A DNA stretch of 64,000 bases from Siphonobacter sp. SORGH_AS_0500. GTDB taxonomy: Bacteria > Bacteroidota > Bacteroidia > Cytophagales > Spirosomataceae. Location: the NCBI RefSeq assembly GCF_002838835.1, contig NZ_NHPP01000022.1:1-64000 (forward strand), read 5' to 3'. Position numbers and translations under genes: made by a program. Position 1 is the first letter of the stretch. Every line of letters starts with the position of its first letter. Of this stretch, positions 49,750-59,314 are shown piece after piece. The notes under the pieces are model-generated. The model was not told the DNA's origin. It saw only the letters and a list, made by a program, of their open reading frames with translations, and searched no databases.

Positions 49750-50355
49750 ATGAAAACAATATTCTTATTTATCCTGGTTACTAGTGCGGGCCTGGCCTAC
49801 GGGCAGCAGCATGACCAGCGAGCCAATCAAATGGCCAAGCCTGGCCCCCGGTCCATGAAGGCTACGTACGACACTACGGGTCAGTTAGGGGGACGGAAAC
49901 GGGTACCCATGGATGCGAAGAAAGACATTGTTCAGAACATCAATAATTCCCATTTGTTCTATATGTTCATGTCGGCCATTCGGGGAGTGGGATTGGTACA
50001 AACGCTACAGGGACCGGGGCCTTACACGGTCTTTGCTCCTTCCGATTCTGCTTTTTATGGATCTACTCACGTTTCAAAATTACTGGAGGAAAATCAGGCC
50101 GTCGATCTGAGGAAGGTAATGTCTCTGCACATTGTTCCCGGTAAATTTACAACGCAACAACTCCGTCAGGCCATTGCAAAGGGAAATGGCGTAGCCAGAT
50201 TAAAAACCATTTCCGACGAAATAGTAATGGTAGTAGAGAAAAATAATCAGCTTATATTCACGGATAAAAAAGGAACGCAGGCCATTATTAACTTACCGGA
50301 TCAAATGCAGAAAAATGGTATTATTCACGTAGTAAACGCCGTTCTATTGCCCTAA
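49750..50355 (+). CDS. Secreted fasciclin (FAS1) domain protein
   Basis: 201 residues with a signal peptide (…SAGLAYGQQ, about 19), a short basic linker, then one FAS1 domain (about 55-200): VGLVQTLQGPGPYTVFAPSDSAF and the closing NGIIHVVNAVLLP. FAS1 domains mediate adhesion or bind small ligands outside the cytoplasm. It starts 24 bases after the SDR gene and ends the operon at a bidirectional terminator. Confidence 0.92.
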   Translation: MKTIFLFILVTSAGLAYGQQHDQRANQMAKPGPRSMKATYDTTGQLGGRKRVPMDAKKDIVQNINNSHLFYMFMSAIRGVGLVQTLQGPGPYTVFAPSDSAFYGSTHVSKLLEENQAVDLRKVMSLHIVPGKFTTQQLRQAIAKGNGVARLKTISDEIVMVVEKNNQLIFTDKKGTQAIINLPDQMQKNGIIHVVNAVLLP

Positions 50356-50408
50356 GTAGAATTACTTTAAAGGTAAGATTATTTTGATAGTAAAGCTTAA
50401 TATAGACT

Positions 50409-50456
50409 AGAAGGGATTAACTCAAGGATTTAGTTTTTATTGAGTTAATTCCTTCT
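50409..50456. terminator. Bidirectional terminator
   Basis: A 16-bp stem (50409-50424 with 50441-50456, one G-U pair) lies between the convergent fasciclin and kinase-like genes, with TTTTT or AAAA tracts nearby on either strand. Confidence 0.75.
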
Positions 50457-50464
50457 GTTTTAAT

Positions 50465-51598
50465 TTAAGATCCACCAATGATAGACAAGGGAAACTTAAT
50501 GTAAATCCATTTTTTATCTTCGATAGCCAGCCTGGCATTCAATAATGTACTTAAAATTCTGACCATGTATAAGCTTAGCTTTTGACGAGAGGAAAGGTTA
50601 GCAGGGAACTCAAAAGTATGGGCCATCTTACTTAATGTTTTTTCTCTATTATCAAAGGAAAATCCAGATTCTGAAAACTGAATATTTAAAGTCCAGCTAT
50701 TTTCTTCGATTGCGGAGGCGTAAGAAATACTCACTGACCCCTTAGGCATTTGTAATAAAATGAACTGTAAAGTTCTGTGCAAAATGGTACTTAGTTTTTC
50801 TACGTCAGTTACTGCCAGTAACGAATCGGGACCGTAGGTGTGAATAGCAAGCGTTGGTTTATTAACTTGGACTTCTGCTACTACTTCTTTAATTACCTGG
50901 GCCACATTGGTTGAAGACAGATGTAAAGGTTTCTTGCCTACATTACAAAACTCAAAGAGCTCATTTAACACAAGTTGAATTTCCTTTACATTCCGTTGTA
51001 AAACTTCATTGAAAATCTGTCGTTGAGATTCGCTGATGTCTGCGGTACCTAATAAAACGGATGCTCCACTAATGGCTCCCAAATTACCCCGCGTATCATG
51101 AATGAATGCCCGTAAAATGCCAATCTGTTCATCCGTTAAAGTCGATTGATTAAAAAAATTAGAAGAATTTTTAGTCATGGTTTCCGCACAAACCTGTAAG
51201 GTTTCTTCAATCCATTCTTCAATCAAAGTCATAACCGTTTGACGAAATTCCCAGCGTTGATGAGATTCCTCCGAGTTTAGCGAGGAAGCGTACGATTCTA
51301 GTTCACGCGTAATGACTTTCTGTAGATGATGTAACTGACGGATGAAAGACTGGCAGGTATTGATACTCCTCTTTTCAGGCGGAATTAAACTTTCCATTAC
51401 TAAAGAAGAAGTAATAGGTGCTTTCGATGGAAGCTGAGTAAGACGAGCCACTAATTCTCCCATGATGAACTGTAAATTAAAATGATTAACTAGGTGACTA
51501 AACTGAGAATCTTGCAAGCATGTTTCATGCCAGGCGTCTACAATTTCATGCTGACGGCTAATAATATACGAAAGCTGTTTTTCGAATGCTGGTTGCAT
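50465..51598 (-). CDS. Degenerate histidine-kinase-like protein
   Basis: 377 residues, soluble. Residues about 1-150 are helical. FIHDTRGNLGAISGASVLL (about 163) is a HisKA-like H-box that keeps the His. The ATPase half (about 235-375) follows the HATPase layout but lacks the Asn of the N-box (LHRTLQFILLQMPKGSVSISY) and the glycines of the G-box (SSRQKLSLYMVRIL). It is therefore probably unable to bind ATP in the normal way and may be a phosphotransfer or scaffold protein for the nearby LuxR regulator. This role is inference. Confidence 0.7.
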   Translation of the reverse strand: MQPAFEKQLSYIISRQHEIVDAWHETCLQDSQFSHLVNHFNLQFIMGELVARLTQLPSKAPITSSLVMESLIPPEKRSINTCQSFIRQLHHLQKVITRELESYASSLNSEESHQRWEFRQTVMTLIEEWIEETLQVCAETMTKNSSNFFNQSTLTDEQIGILRAFIHDTRGNLGAISGASVLLGTADISESQRQIFNEVLQRNVKEIQLVLNELFEFCNVGKKPLHLSSTNVAQVIKEVVAEVQVNKPTLAIHTYGPDSLLAVTDVEKLSTILHRTLQFILLQMPKGSVSISYASAIEENSWTLNIQFSESGFSFDNREKTLSKMAHTFEFPANLSSRQKLSLYMVRILSTLLNARLAIEDKKWIYIKFPLSIIGGS

Positions 51599-51754
51599 GG
51601 TGTAAAAAGAAAAATCAATAGCCTCGATGAATCCAAAGTATTGATTTAATCCATGAGTATAGCCACTGTTACTTTTGTCAAAAAGTTGTTCCCTGTGGCT
51701 ACACTGAACCTGGAAGGTTTTAAGAGTAAAAGACCATTGGAAAAAATGTAATGA

Positions 51755-52755
51755 TTACCAGAAATTCTCCTGGTTAAGATGAAGCAGTGTACTGATTTCA
51801 TGAATCACTTCCTTAATGGGTTGAGATTCTTTGAGGATGTGCACTGATTTTGAACGGGATTCATGAAACTGAAGCTGGTGTCCGCGGGTGCTCAGCCAGA
51901 CGCTGGGTACGTCCAGATGAACGGCGAGCTGAGCCATGTCTGTATCATCACCGATGACTAATGAGGATTGGTTGATTAAATAGGCCAGATTGCTCCAGCA
52001 TAAGTTTTCCCGTAAAAAGCTGAACGTTGGAGACTCAATGTGTTGGCAAATTTCCAGAATACTGGTTTGCTGTTCTTCATTAGCAATAAAAACGAGGCTA
52101 TACCCATGGTCAGCCAATAAGTAGGCAATCATGGTATAATAACACATAGGCCAGGTTTGCACCGCCGGATTTTCCATATGAATGCATACGAATGGGTGCT
52201 GGAAAAGTTCAGGGTACAATTGGGTAAAGGCCCGTTTATCTGATTCAGTCGAAGGAAATTGGAATCCATTGGGACTGGCCGGAATGCCCAGTGAATTCAA
52301 TAGATGCGTTTGTACACACTCTTTAGCAAGAGCGGGTTTTAATGATAGTATTAAGGTATGCTTAAACGGACAATTACTTTCCAGGGAATACCTTACTAAA
52401 AGTCTTGGATTCCAGAGTTCAAGCCACTTATCTACAGAAGGTTTGTTCGAATCAATTTGAATGATTACATCCCATTGCTGCTGTTGCATGGCTTCTGTAA
52501 ACCAGCTGAAATTCAAATGAGAGTGGTTATGGTTCGCGTAATCAGGGCAGTTGATGTATTCATTCACTACCCCTGAAAATCGCTTTACCAGTTCTTTGGA
52601 ATCTTTCGAAGAATCCAGACCAACGTTGCTTCAGGAAAACTGGATTTAAGTGATCTGAATAGTCGAATGTCGTTCGGCAGATCAGCCATGGAAGCGGTTT
52701 TGAATACCCCTATCTTCTTGGGAGTATACCCTAGAATTGAAGTAATGCTGTTCAT
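51755..52755 (-). pseudogene. Second GT9-family glycosyltransferase (frameshifted)
   Basis: The main frame (51755-52567) lacks the GT9 N-terminus. A separate minus-strand frame at 52585-52755 supplies it (LGYTPKKIGVFKTASMADL…RLFRSLKSSFPEA). Adding one base at the GG on the minus strand (52620-52621) joins them through LDSSKDSKELVKRFSGVVNE into a protein of about 330 residues. The result lines up along its length with the GT9 protein at 41884-42885 (TPEKIALFLAKELKDLLQAV…). The gene was annotated by joining both parts; the break is probably an assembly error. Confidence 0.75.
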
Positions 52756-52958
52756 AGCGGAGCAGTTGGATAATATATTTTAATAAGTCAAGAGTAGAAT
52801 AGATGGCGTGAAATACACGCTATTTACTTTTAAAAGTAATTCAATAACATTATGAAGTTCGTGTAATAAGTATAACCGCCAGTTATTTATTTAAAAACCC
52901 CACAATGTTATTGAATTGCAACAAAGATGGGATTTAAATTATTATAATAAAAATAACG

Positions 52959-53011
52959 TAATGGGTCCTATTTCATCCCCCAAAATTTGGGGGATGAAAT
53001 AGGACCCATTA
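52959..53011. repeat. 53-base perfect palindrome
   Basis: 26-base arms (52959-52984 and 52986-53011) are exact reverse complements around a single central A. The core reads CCCCCAAAATTTGGGGG. It lies 112 bases before the LuxR regulator gene in an otherwise AT-rich 370-base gap. No other copy was seen in the window. Confidence 0.95.
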
Positions 53012-53122
53012 AACTAAGGAGTCAAATCAATACTGAATAAAGTTAAATAAATATTAATAAATTAGTCGCGATGTGTACCTTTACTTAATTCTTGCTAACA
53101 CTCCTAGATATACGTTCCCTTT

Positions 53123-53752
53123 ATGACTATAGCAATTATCGATGACCACACCGTTATTGGAGAGTCATTAAAGATAATTTTATCAACTTATTATACGGAT
53201 GCCCTGATTACTTATTACCTGAAAACGGCTGATTTTTTGGGGGATACGGGACGCGGTGAAGTAGATGTCATTATCCTGGATTTGTTAATGCCTGAACAGG
53301 CCGGTCTGGACTTCATGGTCGAGTACCGGAAAGAATTTGATTCTAGTAAGTTTATTATTGTCTCGGCTCTCAATGATGCGAATACGATTCGTTATGCATT
53401 GCGGTTGGGAGCCGATGCTTACGTTTCAAAAGATGAATCACTCGTGGAGATCAAACGGGCTATTGATAGTGTAATGCTTAATAGTCAATACTTAAGCACC
53501 AATATTCGGAAAAGCCTGGTAGATCATATTCTGGTAGATGAGAAAATAGTATTTCACCTGACTCCGCGAGAGCGACAAGTGTTGAACCAGGTATGCAACG
53601 GATTCACGATTAAGGAAACGGCATATCACTTAAAAATAAGTGTTCATACCGCTCAGGAACATTATAAGAATATTATGAAAAAGTTTAAAGTAAATCGAAC
53701 GGTTGATTTAATTGTATTTGCCATTAAACATGGTTTATATTATGTGAATTGA
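53123..53752 (+). CDS. NarL/FixJ-family response regulator (LuxR HTH)
   Basis: 209 residues. The receiver (about 1-120) has acidic pocket D7-D8 and phospho-acceptor D53 (IILDLLMPE), with K near YVSKDES. The HTH (about 145-205) shows LTPRERQVLNQVCNG and SVHTAQEHYKNIMKKFKV. There is no kinase gene beside it; the degenerate kinase-like protein is the nearest candidate. It is preceded by the large palindrome, which may control it, and followed by a strong hairpin terminator. Confidence 0.93.
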   Translation: MTIAIIDDHTVIGESLKIILSTYYTDALITYYLKTADFLGDTGRGEVDVIILDLLMPEQAGLDFMVEYRKEFDSSKFIIVSALNDANTIRYALRLGADAYVSKDESLVEIKRAIDSVMLNSQYLSTNIRKSLVDHILVDEKIVFHLTPRERQVLNQVCNGFTIKETAYHLKISVHTAQEHYKNIMKKFKVNRTVDLIVFAIKHGLYYVN

Positions 53753-53824
53753 TAAGAATACGATAGGTTTTAATGATGTTAATCATTGATTAAGTTATTT
53801 ATCTAATTATTATCATCGTTTGCA

Positions 53825-53859
53825 AGCTTAGATAGAACTAATTATGTTCTATCTAAGCT
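53825..53859 (+). terminator. Hairpin terminator
   Basis: Perfect 14-bp arms (53825-53838 and 53846-53859) enclose a 7-base loop about 70 bases after the LuxR gene, followed by AT-rich DNA. Confidence 0.7.
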
Positions 53860-53943
53860 AATTAATTATAGTACTATTTTTAATTTATATTGACACATAA
53901 GGAATGCTTTTTTACAGCTTTGATTAGAAAAAATCATAAGCTT

Positions 53944-54693
53944 ATGAAATTCATCCTGCCTAGTTTATTTATTATTTATACGGTTTTCGCCTGCGGGGGA
54001 AAAAATACATCTTCTAACGTAGAATCTCCTGGTAAAGAAAAAACAGGAAAAGATAAAGCTCTGGAAATAGGAGCGGATTTATTACAGGATAAAAAACCGT
54101 TGAAAGCACTGAACATGTATCTAAATGGCTTTCATTTTTACAATGGTAATATGAAAGGACAGATGGAAGCTCATCATTACTGCCATCAGGTAAATGATGA
54201 GTTAATACAGTGCATTATTTATGATGGTAACGATGCCGATGCTAAAATTATGGGTATTGAATACATCGTTTCTGAACGGATTTTTAAATCTCTGCCTCAG
54301 GAAGAGCGTAAGCTCTGGCATAGTCATCGCTATGAAGTTAAGTCGGGAAGTCTGATAGCACCGGGCATTCCTCAGGCAGCTGAGCATGAGCTGATGGAGA
54401 AACTCGTGACTACTTACGGAAAGACTTTCCATACCTGGCACACCGACAAAGATCTGGTATTGCCCATGGGGCATCCGATGGTAATGATGGGCTTCACAGA
54501 AGAAGGGCAACTGGAAGACAGCCTGCTAACCCAGAGGGATCAACGTTTTGGTATTTCAACTGCCGAAAAGAAACAAAACCGAGAGGATATTCCTGTTTCG
54601 CCCATTTTGCCCGGGGCCGATGCCTGGAAAAAAAATCAGATCAAGCAGTTAACCATTACTGATGATTACAAAGGCGTATTATCTCATCACTAG
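53944..54693 (+). CDS. DUF1264 (oil-body-associated-protein-like) lipoprotein
   Basis: 249 residues from the ATG at 53944, which gives a proper lipoprotein signal (MKFILPSLFIIYTVFACGG; Cys about 16). The mature part matches DUF1264: FHFYNGNMKGQMEAHHYC, QCIIYDGNDADAKIMGIEYI, LWHSHRYEVKSG and MGHPMVMMGFTEEGQ. The family is best known from plant oil-body-associated proteins and occurs in bacteria without a known function. Conserved His and Cys suggest metal or ligand binding. It is a single gene. Confidence 0.87.
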   Translation: MKFILPSLFIIYTVFACGGKNTSSNVESPGKEKTGKDKALEIGADLLQDKKPLKALNMYLNGFHFYNGNMKGQMEAHHYCHQVNDELIQCIIYDGNDADAKIMGIEYIVSERIFKSLPQEERKLWHSHRYEVKSGSLIAPGIPQAAEHELMEKLVTTYGKTFHTWHTDKDLVLPMGHPMVMMGFTEEGQLEDSLLTQRDQRFGISTAEKKQNREDIPVSPILPGADAWKKNQIKQLTITDDYKGVLSHH

Positions 54694-54714
54694 TCTTAGA
54701 AGACGGCAGTAACA

Positions 54715-54976
54715 CTGAGCGTCGCGGACGAGCAGTTGGAATTACCCTGGAGCGAGATCCCATCTCGTTTCTGCAATAACGGCAGGTTCCTACTTGCCGT
54801 TATTCTCATAGCGAAGGGCCTTATTACTCCTACAATCGCTTGGCTCCGGCCGGTAGGCGGCGAATTGGTAACTGGTACCGGTACTTCTTTCCTTAACAAA
54901 AAGACACTTTCTACCATCGGCCAGAGGCCTTCCCGACTAGATTGTCACTCGGCTAGAGCCGAGCGACTGCGGAACA
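54715..54976. repeat. Intergenic repeat cluster
   Basis: Units include GGAGCGAGATCCCATCTCG, AACGGCAGGTTCCTACTTGCCGTT (about 54778-54801, a hairpin), GGCCGGTAGGCGG (about 54848) and GTCACTCGGCTAGAGCCGAGCGAC (54944-54967). The pattern is the same mix as at 7.7-8.2 kb. The rest of the 650-base gap to 55339 shows no gene. Confidence 0.8.
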
Positions 54977-55339
54977 ATAAGGCCCTTCAATGGTAGAGAC
55001 GCAACTTCATCGCGTCTGGCCAGGAGATGGAAATAAGCTGAAGGTAACAAAGCCACAGGACTACCTTTACTCTTTTATCATGCAGGGCAAAGCGAAGAAC
55101 CTTACTTCGCATTGGATACCACTTCTTGCGTGAGCATTAATTAGCTTCTAGTCAAGTTCGTCCTATTCCAAGGAAGTCTTCTCCCTTGGTTCGAGCGGAC
55201 AGGGGCAGAAGTTCGTTTATGCCCTTTCTTCTTCAAGTAAATGTCATTAGTAATCATCCCTAATGAGCTATGAAGAGAGTTCGTTTAACCGCACTTCTTC
55301 TATTCCCTTTAGAAACGTCTCTAAACCTAAAAATTAAGT

Positions 55340-57732
55340 ATGCCTCATACATGCTATTCAATGGCTCGGCTGATTACGCGAGTTAGTTACCTCCGCTCAT
55401 TCGTTATTGCTGCCCTGTTAGGCTTGTTAACCTCTTGTGCCGTGAAGGCACCGAAGATCCTGGCCTACGTAGATGCTAACATCGGAACCGCCCACAGCCG
55501 TTGGTTTTTCTATACACCCGCCGCTCTGCCGCATGGGATGGCCAAACTGGCTCCTTCCACCAATGGGCACTATGGCAATAAGCAGGGCTGGGAAGCAGTA
55601 GGTTACGATACCCGGCATGAGTCCATTGAAGGGTTTGTGCATTTTCATGAGTGGCAGGTGGGTGGGGTGAGTTTTATGCCGACTACGGGTGAATTAAAGG
55701 TGAAGCCCGGCGAGCTGGAAAGCCCGGACACTGGCTATCGATCCAGATTTGATCGAAAAAATCAGGTGGCAGAGCCCGGTTACTATAAGGTTTTATTGGA
55801 AGATTACCGCATCACCGCCGAATTGACGGCAACTACTCATGTGGGTTTTCATCGGTATACGTTTCCTAAACACGAACAGTCAAGAATCATTTTAGACGTC
55901 GGACATGTACAGGGAGAAAGCGGGGAAGTTAGAAAGGCTGAGGTTCGAATGATAGATGATACCCATTTTGAGGGATTGGTGACCACCTACCCCAAATACG
56001 TAAGAACCTACGATCCCAACGGGCAGGTGTCGATGTATTTCTGGGGAGAAGTGAGTAAAAAGCCTACCGCTGTGGGAGCCTTCACGGACTCGGGCATTCA
56101 ACGGAAGAGTCAAAGAGCTACCGGAAAGGGAGCCGGGCTTTTTCTGGAATACGCCACCACTGAAAAAGAAGCTATTGAAGTGAAAGTAGGATTATCGTAC
56201 ACCTCCATTGCCAATGCAAAGACTAATTTCACGGCGGAAGCTTCGGGGCTTTCTTTCGAAACCGCTCGTCAAAGAGCCAGAAATACGTGGCAGGCTGAAT
56301 TAGGCAAGATCGTTGTGGAAGGCAGTGAAACGAACAAGGTAAAATTCTATACGGGTCTGTTTCATGCCCTGCTCGGCCGGGGAGTTGCCAATGATGTGAA
56401 CGGTTCTTTTCCCCGTCACGATGGTACCGTAGGGCAGTTACCCCGCGATAAAAACGGAACATTCAGTCATAACTTTTACAATACCGATGCCATTTGGGGA
56501 GCTTACTGGAATCTAACGCAACTATGGGCTCTTTCGTATCCCGAGCGTTACAGCGATTTTGTGCATACCCAGCTAGAAGTTTACAAGGAACGGGGCTGGT
56601 TTGGTGATGGAATCGTCAACAGTAACTTCGTTTCGGGGGTCGGGACTAATTTTGTAGGGCTGGCCATTGCCGGAGCTTATCAGTCGGGTATACGCGACTA
56701 TGATACCCAGTTGGCGTATCAGCCATTAAGGCGAATGAACTGCTGGGACGAAACCGACCCGTTGGAGCGGGCAAGCGGGATGTAGAGACCTTTGTGAAAC
56801 GCGGATACGTACCTTACCTTGACGAAGACCAAACCGATTCGGCGGGTTCACACTTTTCGGCTTCTCATACCCTGGAATATAGCTTCAGTACTTTTGCCGC
56901 CGCCCAACTGGCTAAAGCTTTGGGTAAAGAACAGGATTATCAGGAATTGATAAAGCTCTCCAATGGCTGGAGACGGCTTTATGATCCGAAACTGAAACTG
57001 ATTCGACCGAAAAAGGCCGATGGAACGTTCATTGAGGCTTTTGATCCGTACGAACCCTGGCGGGGATTTCAGGAAGGCAATGCTGTGCAATACACCTTTT
57101 TTGTGCCGCAAAATCCGAAAGCTCTGATTGAAACCATTGGAAAAGAAGAATTCAATAACCGACTCGACAGCATTTTTACGACGGCTCAGAAAAATGCGTT
57201 TGGAGGTGGGAAAGAAATCGATGCCTTCGCGGGAATCAAGTCCATGTATAACCATGGTAACCAGCCTAATCTGCACAGTAGCTGGCTTTTTAACTTTTCA
57301 GAGAAACCCTGGCTCACTCAAAAATGGACGCGTGCCATCTGCGACGAGTTTTACGGCACGGAACCTATTCACGGCTATGGCTACGGACAGGACGAGGATC
57401 AGGGGCAATTGGGGTCGTGGTACGTAATGGCCTCTCTGGGCTTATTCGACGTCAAAGGGTTTACGGACCGAAGACCCATTATTGAGCTGGGAAGCCCCGC
57501 TTTTGATCGGGCAACTATCCGACTAGGGAATGGGAAAAAGTTACGTGTGGTAGCCCGCCAGAATTCTGCTGAACACGTATATGTACAATCGGCTACTTTC
57601 AATGGTAAACCGTTAACCAATTGCTGGCTATATCGGGATGAGCTGATGCAGGGTGGGACCTTAGTGTTTGTCATGGGGAGCCAACCTAACAAAAATTGGG
57701 GTACCGCAACGCCGCCGCCTTCGGTTCAGTGA
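55340..57732 (+). pseudogene. GH92 alpha-mannosidase-like lipoprotein (frameshifted)
   Basis: Part one (55340-56785) has a lipoprotein signal (LLTSCAV), the GH92 N-terminal domain (YVDANIGTAHSRWFF, ALPHGMAKLAPST) and part of the catalytic toroid (FYTGLFHALLGRG, TDAIWGAYWNLTQLW). Part two (in frame from about 56722 to 57732) has HTLEYSFSTFAAAQLAKALG, GNQPNLHSSWLFNF and GQDEDQGQLGSWYVMASLG, the last matching the catalytic Glu/Asp region. Adding one G at 56722 restores AYQAIKANELLG. GH92 enzymes are exo-acting, calcium-dependent alpha-mannosidases. The full protein is about 797 residues. Confidence 0.88.
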
Positions 57733-57792
57733 GGGCAAAAACGATTCAAGTTTAGACAAAGGCTCAGGAATAGAGCTCAAACCTTATCTAGT

Positions 57793-57837
57793 CCTCACTA
57801 CATAACTTTATGCTTCACCCCCGGTTATGTAGTGAGG
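57793..57837 (+). terminator. Hairpin after the GH92 gene
   Basis: Perfect 14-bp arms (57793-57806 and 57824-57837, CCTCACTACATAAC and complement) lie between the GH92 gene and the next gene. There is no long T tract. Confidence 0.65.
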
Positions 57838-57870
57838 TAGGAGGGTTTGACTGGTATAGCCTGATAAAAA

Positions 57871-58665
57871 ATGATTCGTTATTTATTCCTGATGTTTTGC
57901 TGCTTGGGAGGGCAGGCTTATGGACAATCGTATACAAATGAAGTACGACACCGGGCGGTATTCTGGACGGAATTAAACTACGTTTATAAGACTTCGGGAA
58001 AGTGGAGTTTTCAACTGGATCATCAGTATCGACGGCAGGCCGACGACAATGGCCGCGATATACAGGTGTTCCGACACCCCCTCTTGCAGGTGTTCCGGCC
58101 CTGGGTTAATTATCAACTTTCAAAACCCGTTCGAGTGTCACTTTCTCCCATTGGGTTATGGTGGAACTGGGGAAAAGTCAACCAGTATCAGCCCATAACC
58201 TTTTTTCAGGAAATTCGCATAATCCCCCAATTACAAATCACCAAACCTTTAAAAAAGGGGGAATTTATCCAACGTTATCGGGCGGAATTCCGCTGGCCTT
58301 CCCACACCGATACCCTGGCTACTTCCTACATATTTCTCTCCGATGGCGAATCGCAGGAAGTATTAGCCGATCGCTTTAACGTTCGGTTACGGGGCATGGC
58401 TCGCTGGATTAATCCCTTTCAAGAACAATGGTATACCCATCTCAGTGTGGAACCTATGGTCGTGATTTCCCCATCAGTTACTCACTTTGATCAAAACCGA
58501 ACGTACCTGGCCATCGGCAGATCCATCAGGAAGAACCTCCGCGTTGAACTTGGCTACTTAAACCAGTTCGCCATCCAGCGTATGCCTAACGACCAGTTAC
58601 GCACCTACCGCTTCAACCATGCCATCCATGTGTTTGTATACCTGGAAAACGTGCGTAAGCATTAA
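57871..58665 (+). CDS. DUF2490-type outer-membrane barrel protein
   Basis: 264 residues with a signal peptide (…GGQAYGQS, about 18). The mature part shows FWTELNYVYKTSGKWSFQLDHQYRRQ, FFQEIRIIPQLQI, IQRYRAEFRW and a terminal NHAIHVFVYLENVRKH, matching DUF2490, a small barrel family. It probably sits in the outer membrane; function unknown. It follows the GH92 gene by about 140 bases, separated by a hairpin, so it may be its own unit. Confidence 0.82.
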   Translation: MIRYLFLMFCCLGGQAYGQSYTNEVRHRAVFWTELNYVYKTSGKWSFQLDHQYRRQADDNGRDIQVFRHPLLQVFRPWVNYQLSKPVRVSLSPIGLWWNWGKVNQYQPITFFQEIRIIPQLQITKPLKKGEFIQRYRAEFRWPSHTDTLATSYIFLSDGESQEVLADRFNVRLRGMARWINPFQEQWYTHLSVEPMVVISPSVTHFDQNRTYLAIGRSIRKNLRVELGYLNQFAIQRMPNDQLRTYRFNHAIHVFVYLENVRKH

Positions 58666-58834
58666 AAAGCACCTTAGTAATGGTTTAAATCTAATTTGTA
58701 GAGGGTATGACATCTTACGAACAGTACTTACAACCAGAAGTCGTTCATCAGTATTAATGCTTACGTATTCGGCGTTATTTGATCTTTAGTAAAGAATGTA
58801 AAACGCGTATGAGTTCAGAAAGATAGTTTCCTGT

Positions 58835-58842
58835 TACTTTTG
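58835..58842 (+). promoter_or_regulatory. Minus-7 promoter element TACTTTTG
   Basis: An exact TAnnTTTG match lies 53 bases before the receiver gene start. The minus-33 region (TTCA, 18 bases upstream) is only a partial match. Confidence 0.4.
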
Positions 58843-58894
58843 CACAGTTTTTTACTATTAATCATTTTATAGTATTTTTTTATTTACCTACGCC

Positions 58895-59314
58895 ATGGCA
58901 AAACCTACTGTACTGATCGTAGAGGATAATCCCGAATATCAGGAACTATTAAAACTAGGTTTCGAAAGAAGCCGTCCCGCTTTTCAGTTTGAGTTTTGTT
59001 CTTCAGCTGAGCAGGCCCAGCAGTATCTGGAGCAGCCTATTTACCGCCCTTTATTAATTCTGCTGGATTATGATCTTCCGGGGATTAATGGCCTTGAGTT
59101 ACTTTCTCAGCTCAAAGAGTCGCCCCGTTACAACCACGTACCGGTGCTGATGTTTTCTATGTTTACCACCGATGAGTTAATGACCAAGGCTTACAAACTG
59201 GGAGTTAACGCCTATCTAAGCAAGCCCGAAGACCTCAGTGGAATGCTTAGCTTTTGGTCCGCACTAACCATGTTCTGGTCCCACAGTGCTCAGGTTCCGC
59301 GTATTAATGACTAA
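58895..59314 (+). CDS. Single-domain response regulator
   Basis: 139 residues, one CheY-like receiver with E10-D11, phospho-acceptor D58 (LILLDYDLPG) and K110 (YLSKPED), and no output domain. A C-terminal extension with FWSALTMFWSHSA is shared with the receiver at 59873, showing the two are paralogues. Such proteins relay phosphate within kinase networks, perhaps with the hybrid PAS kinases in this window; that link is inference. Confidence 0.9.
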   Translation: MAKPTVLIVEDNPEYQELLKLGFERSRPAFQFEFCSSAEQAQQYLEQPIYRPLLILLDYDLPGINGLELLSQLKESPRYNHVPVLMFSMFTTDELMTKAYKLGVNAYLSKPEDLSGMLSFWSALTMFWSHSAQVPRIND

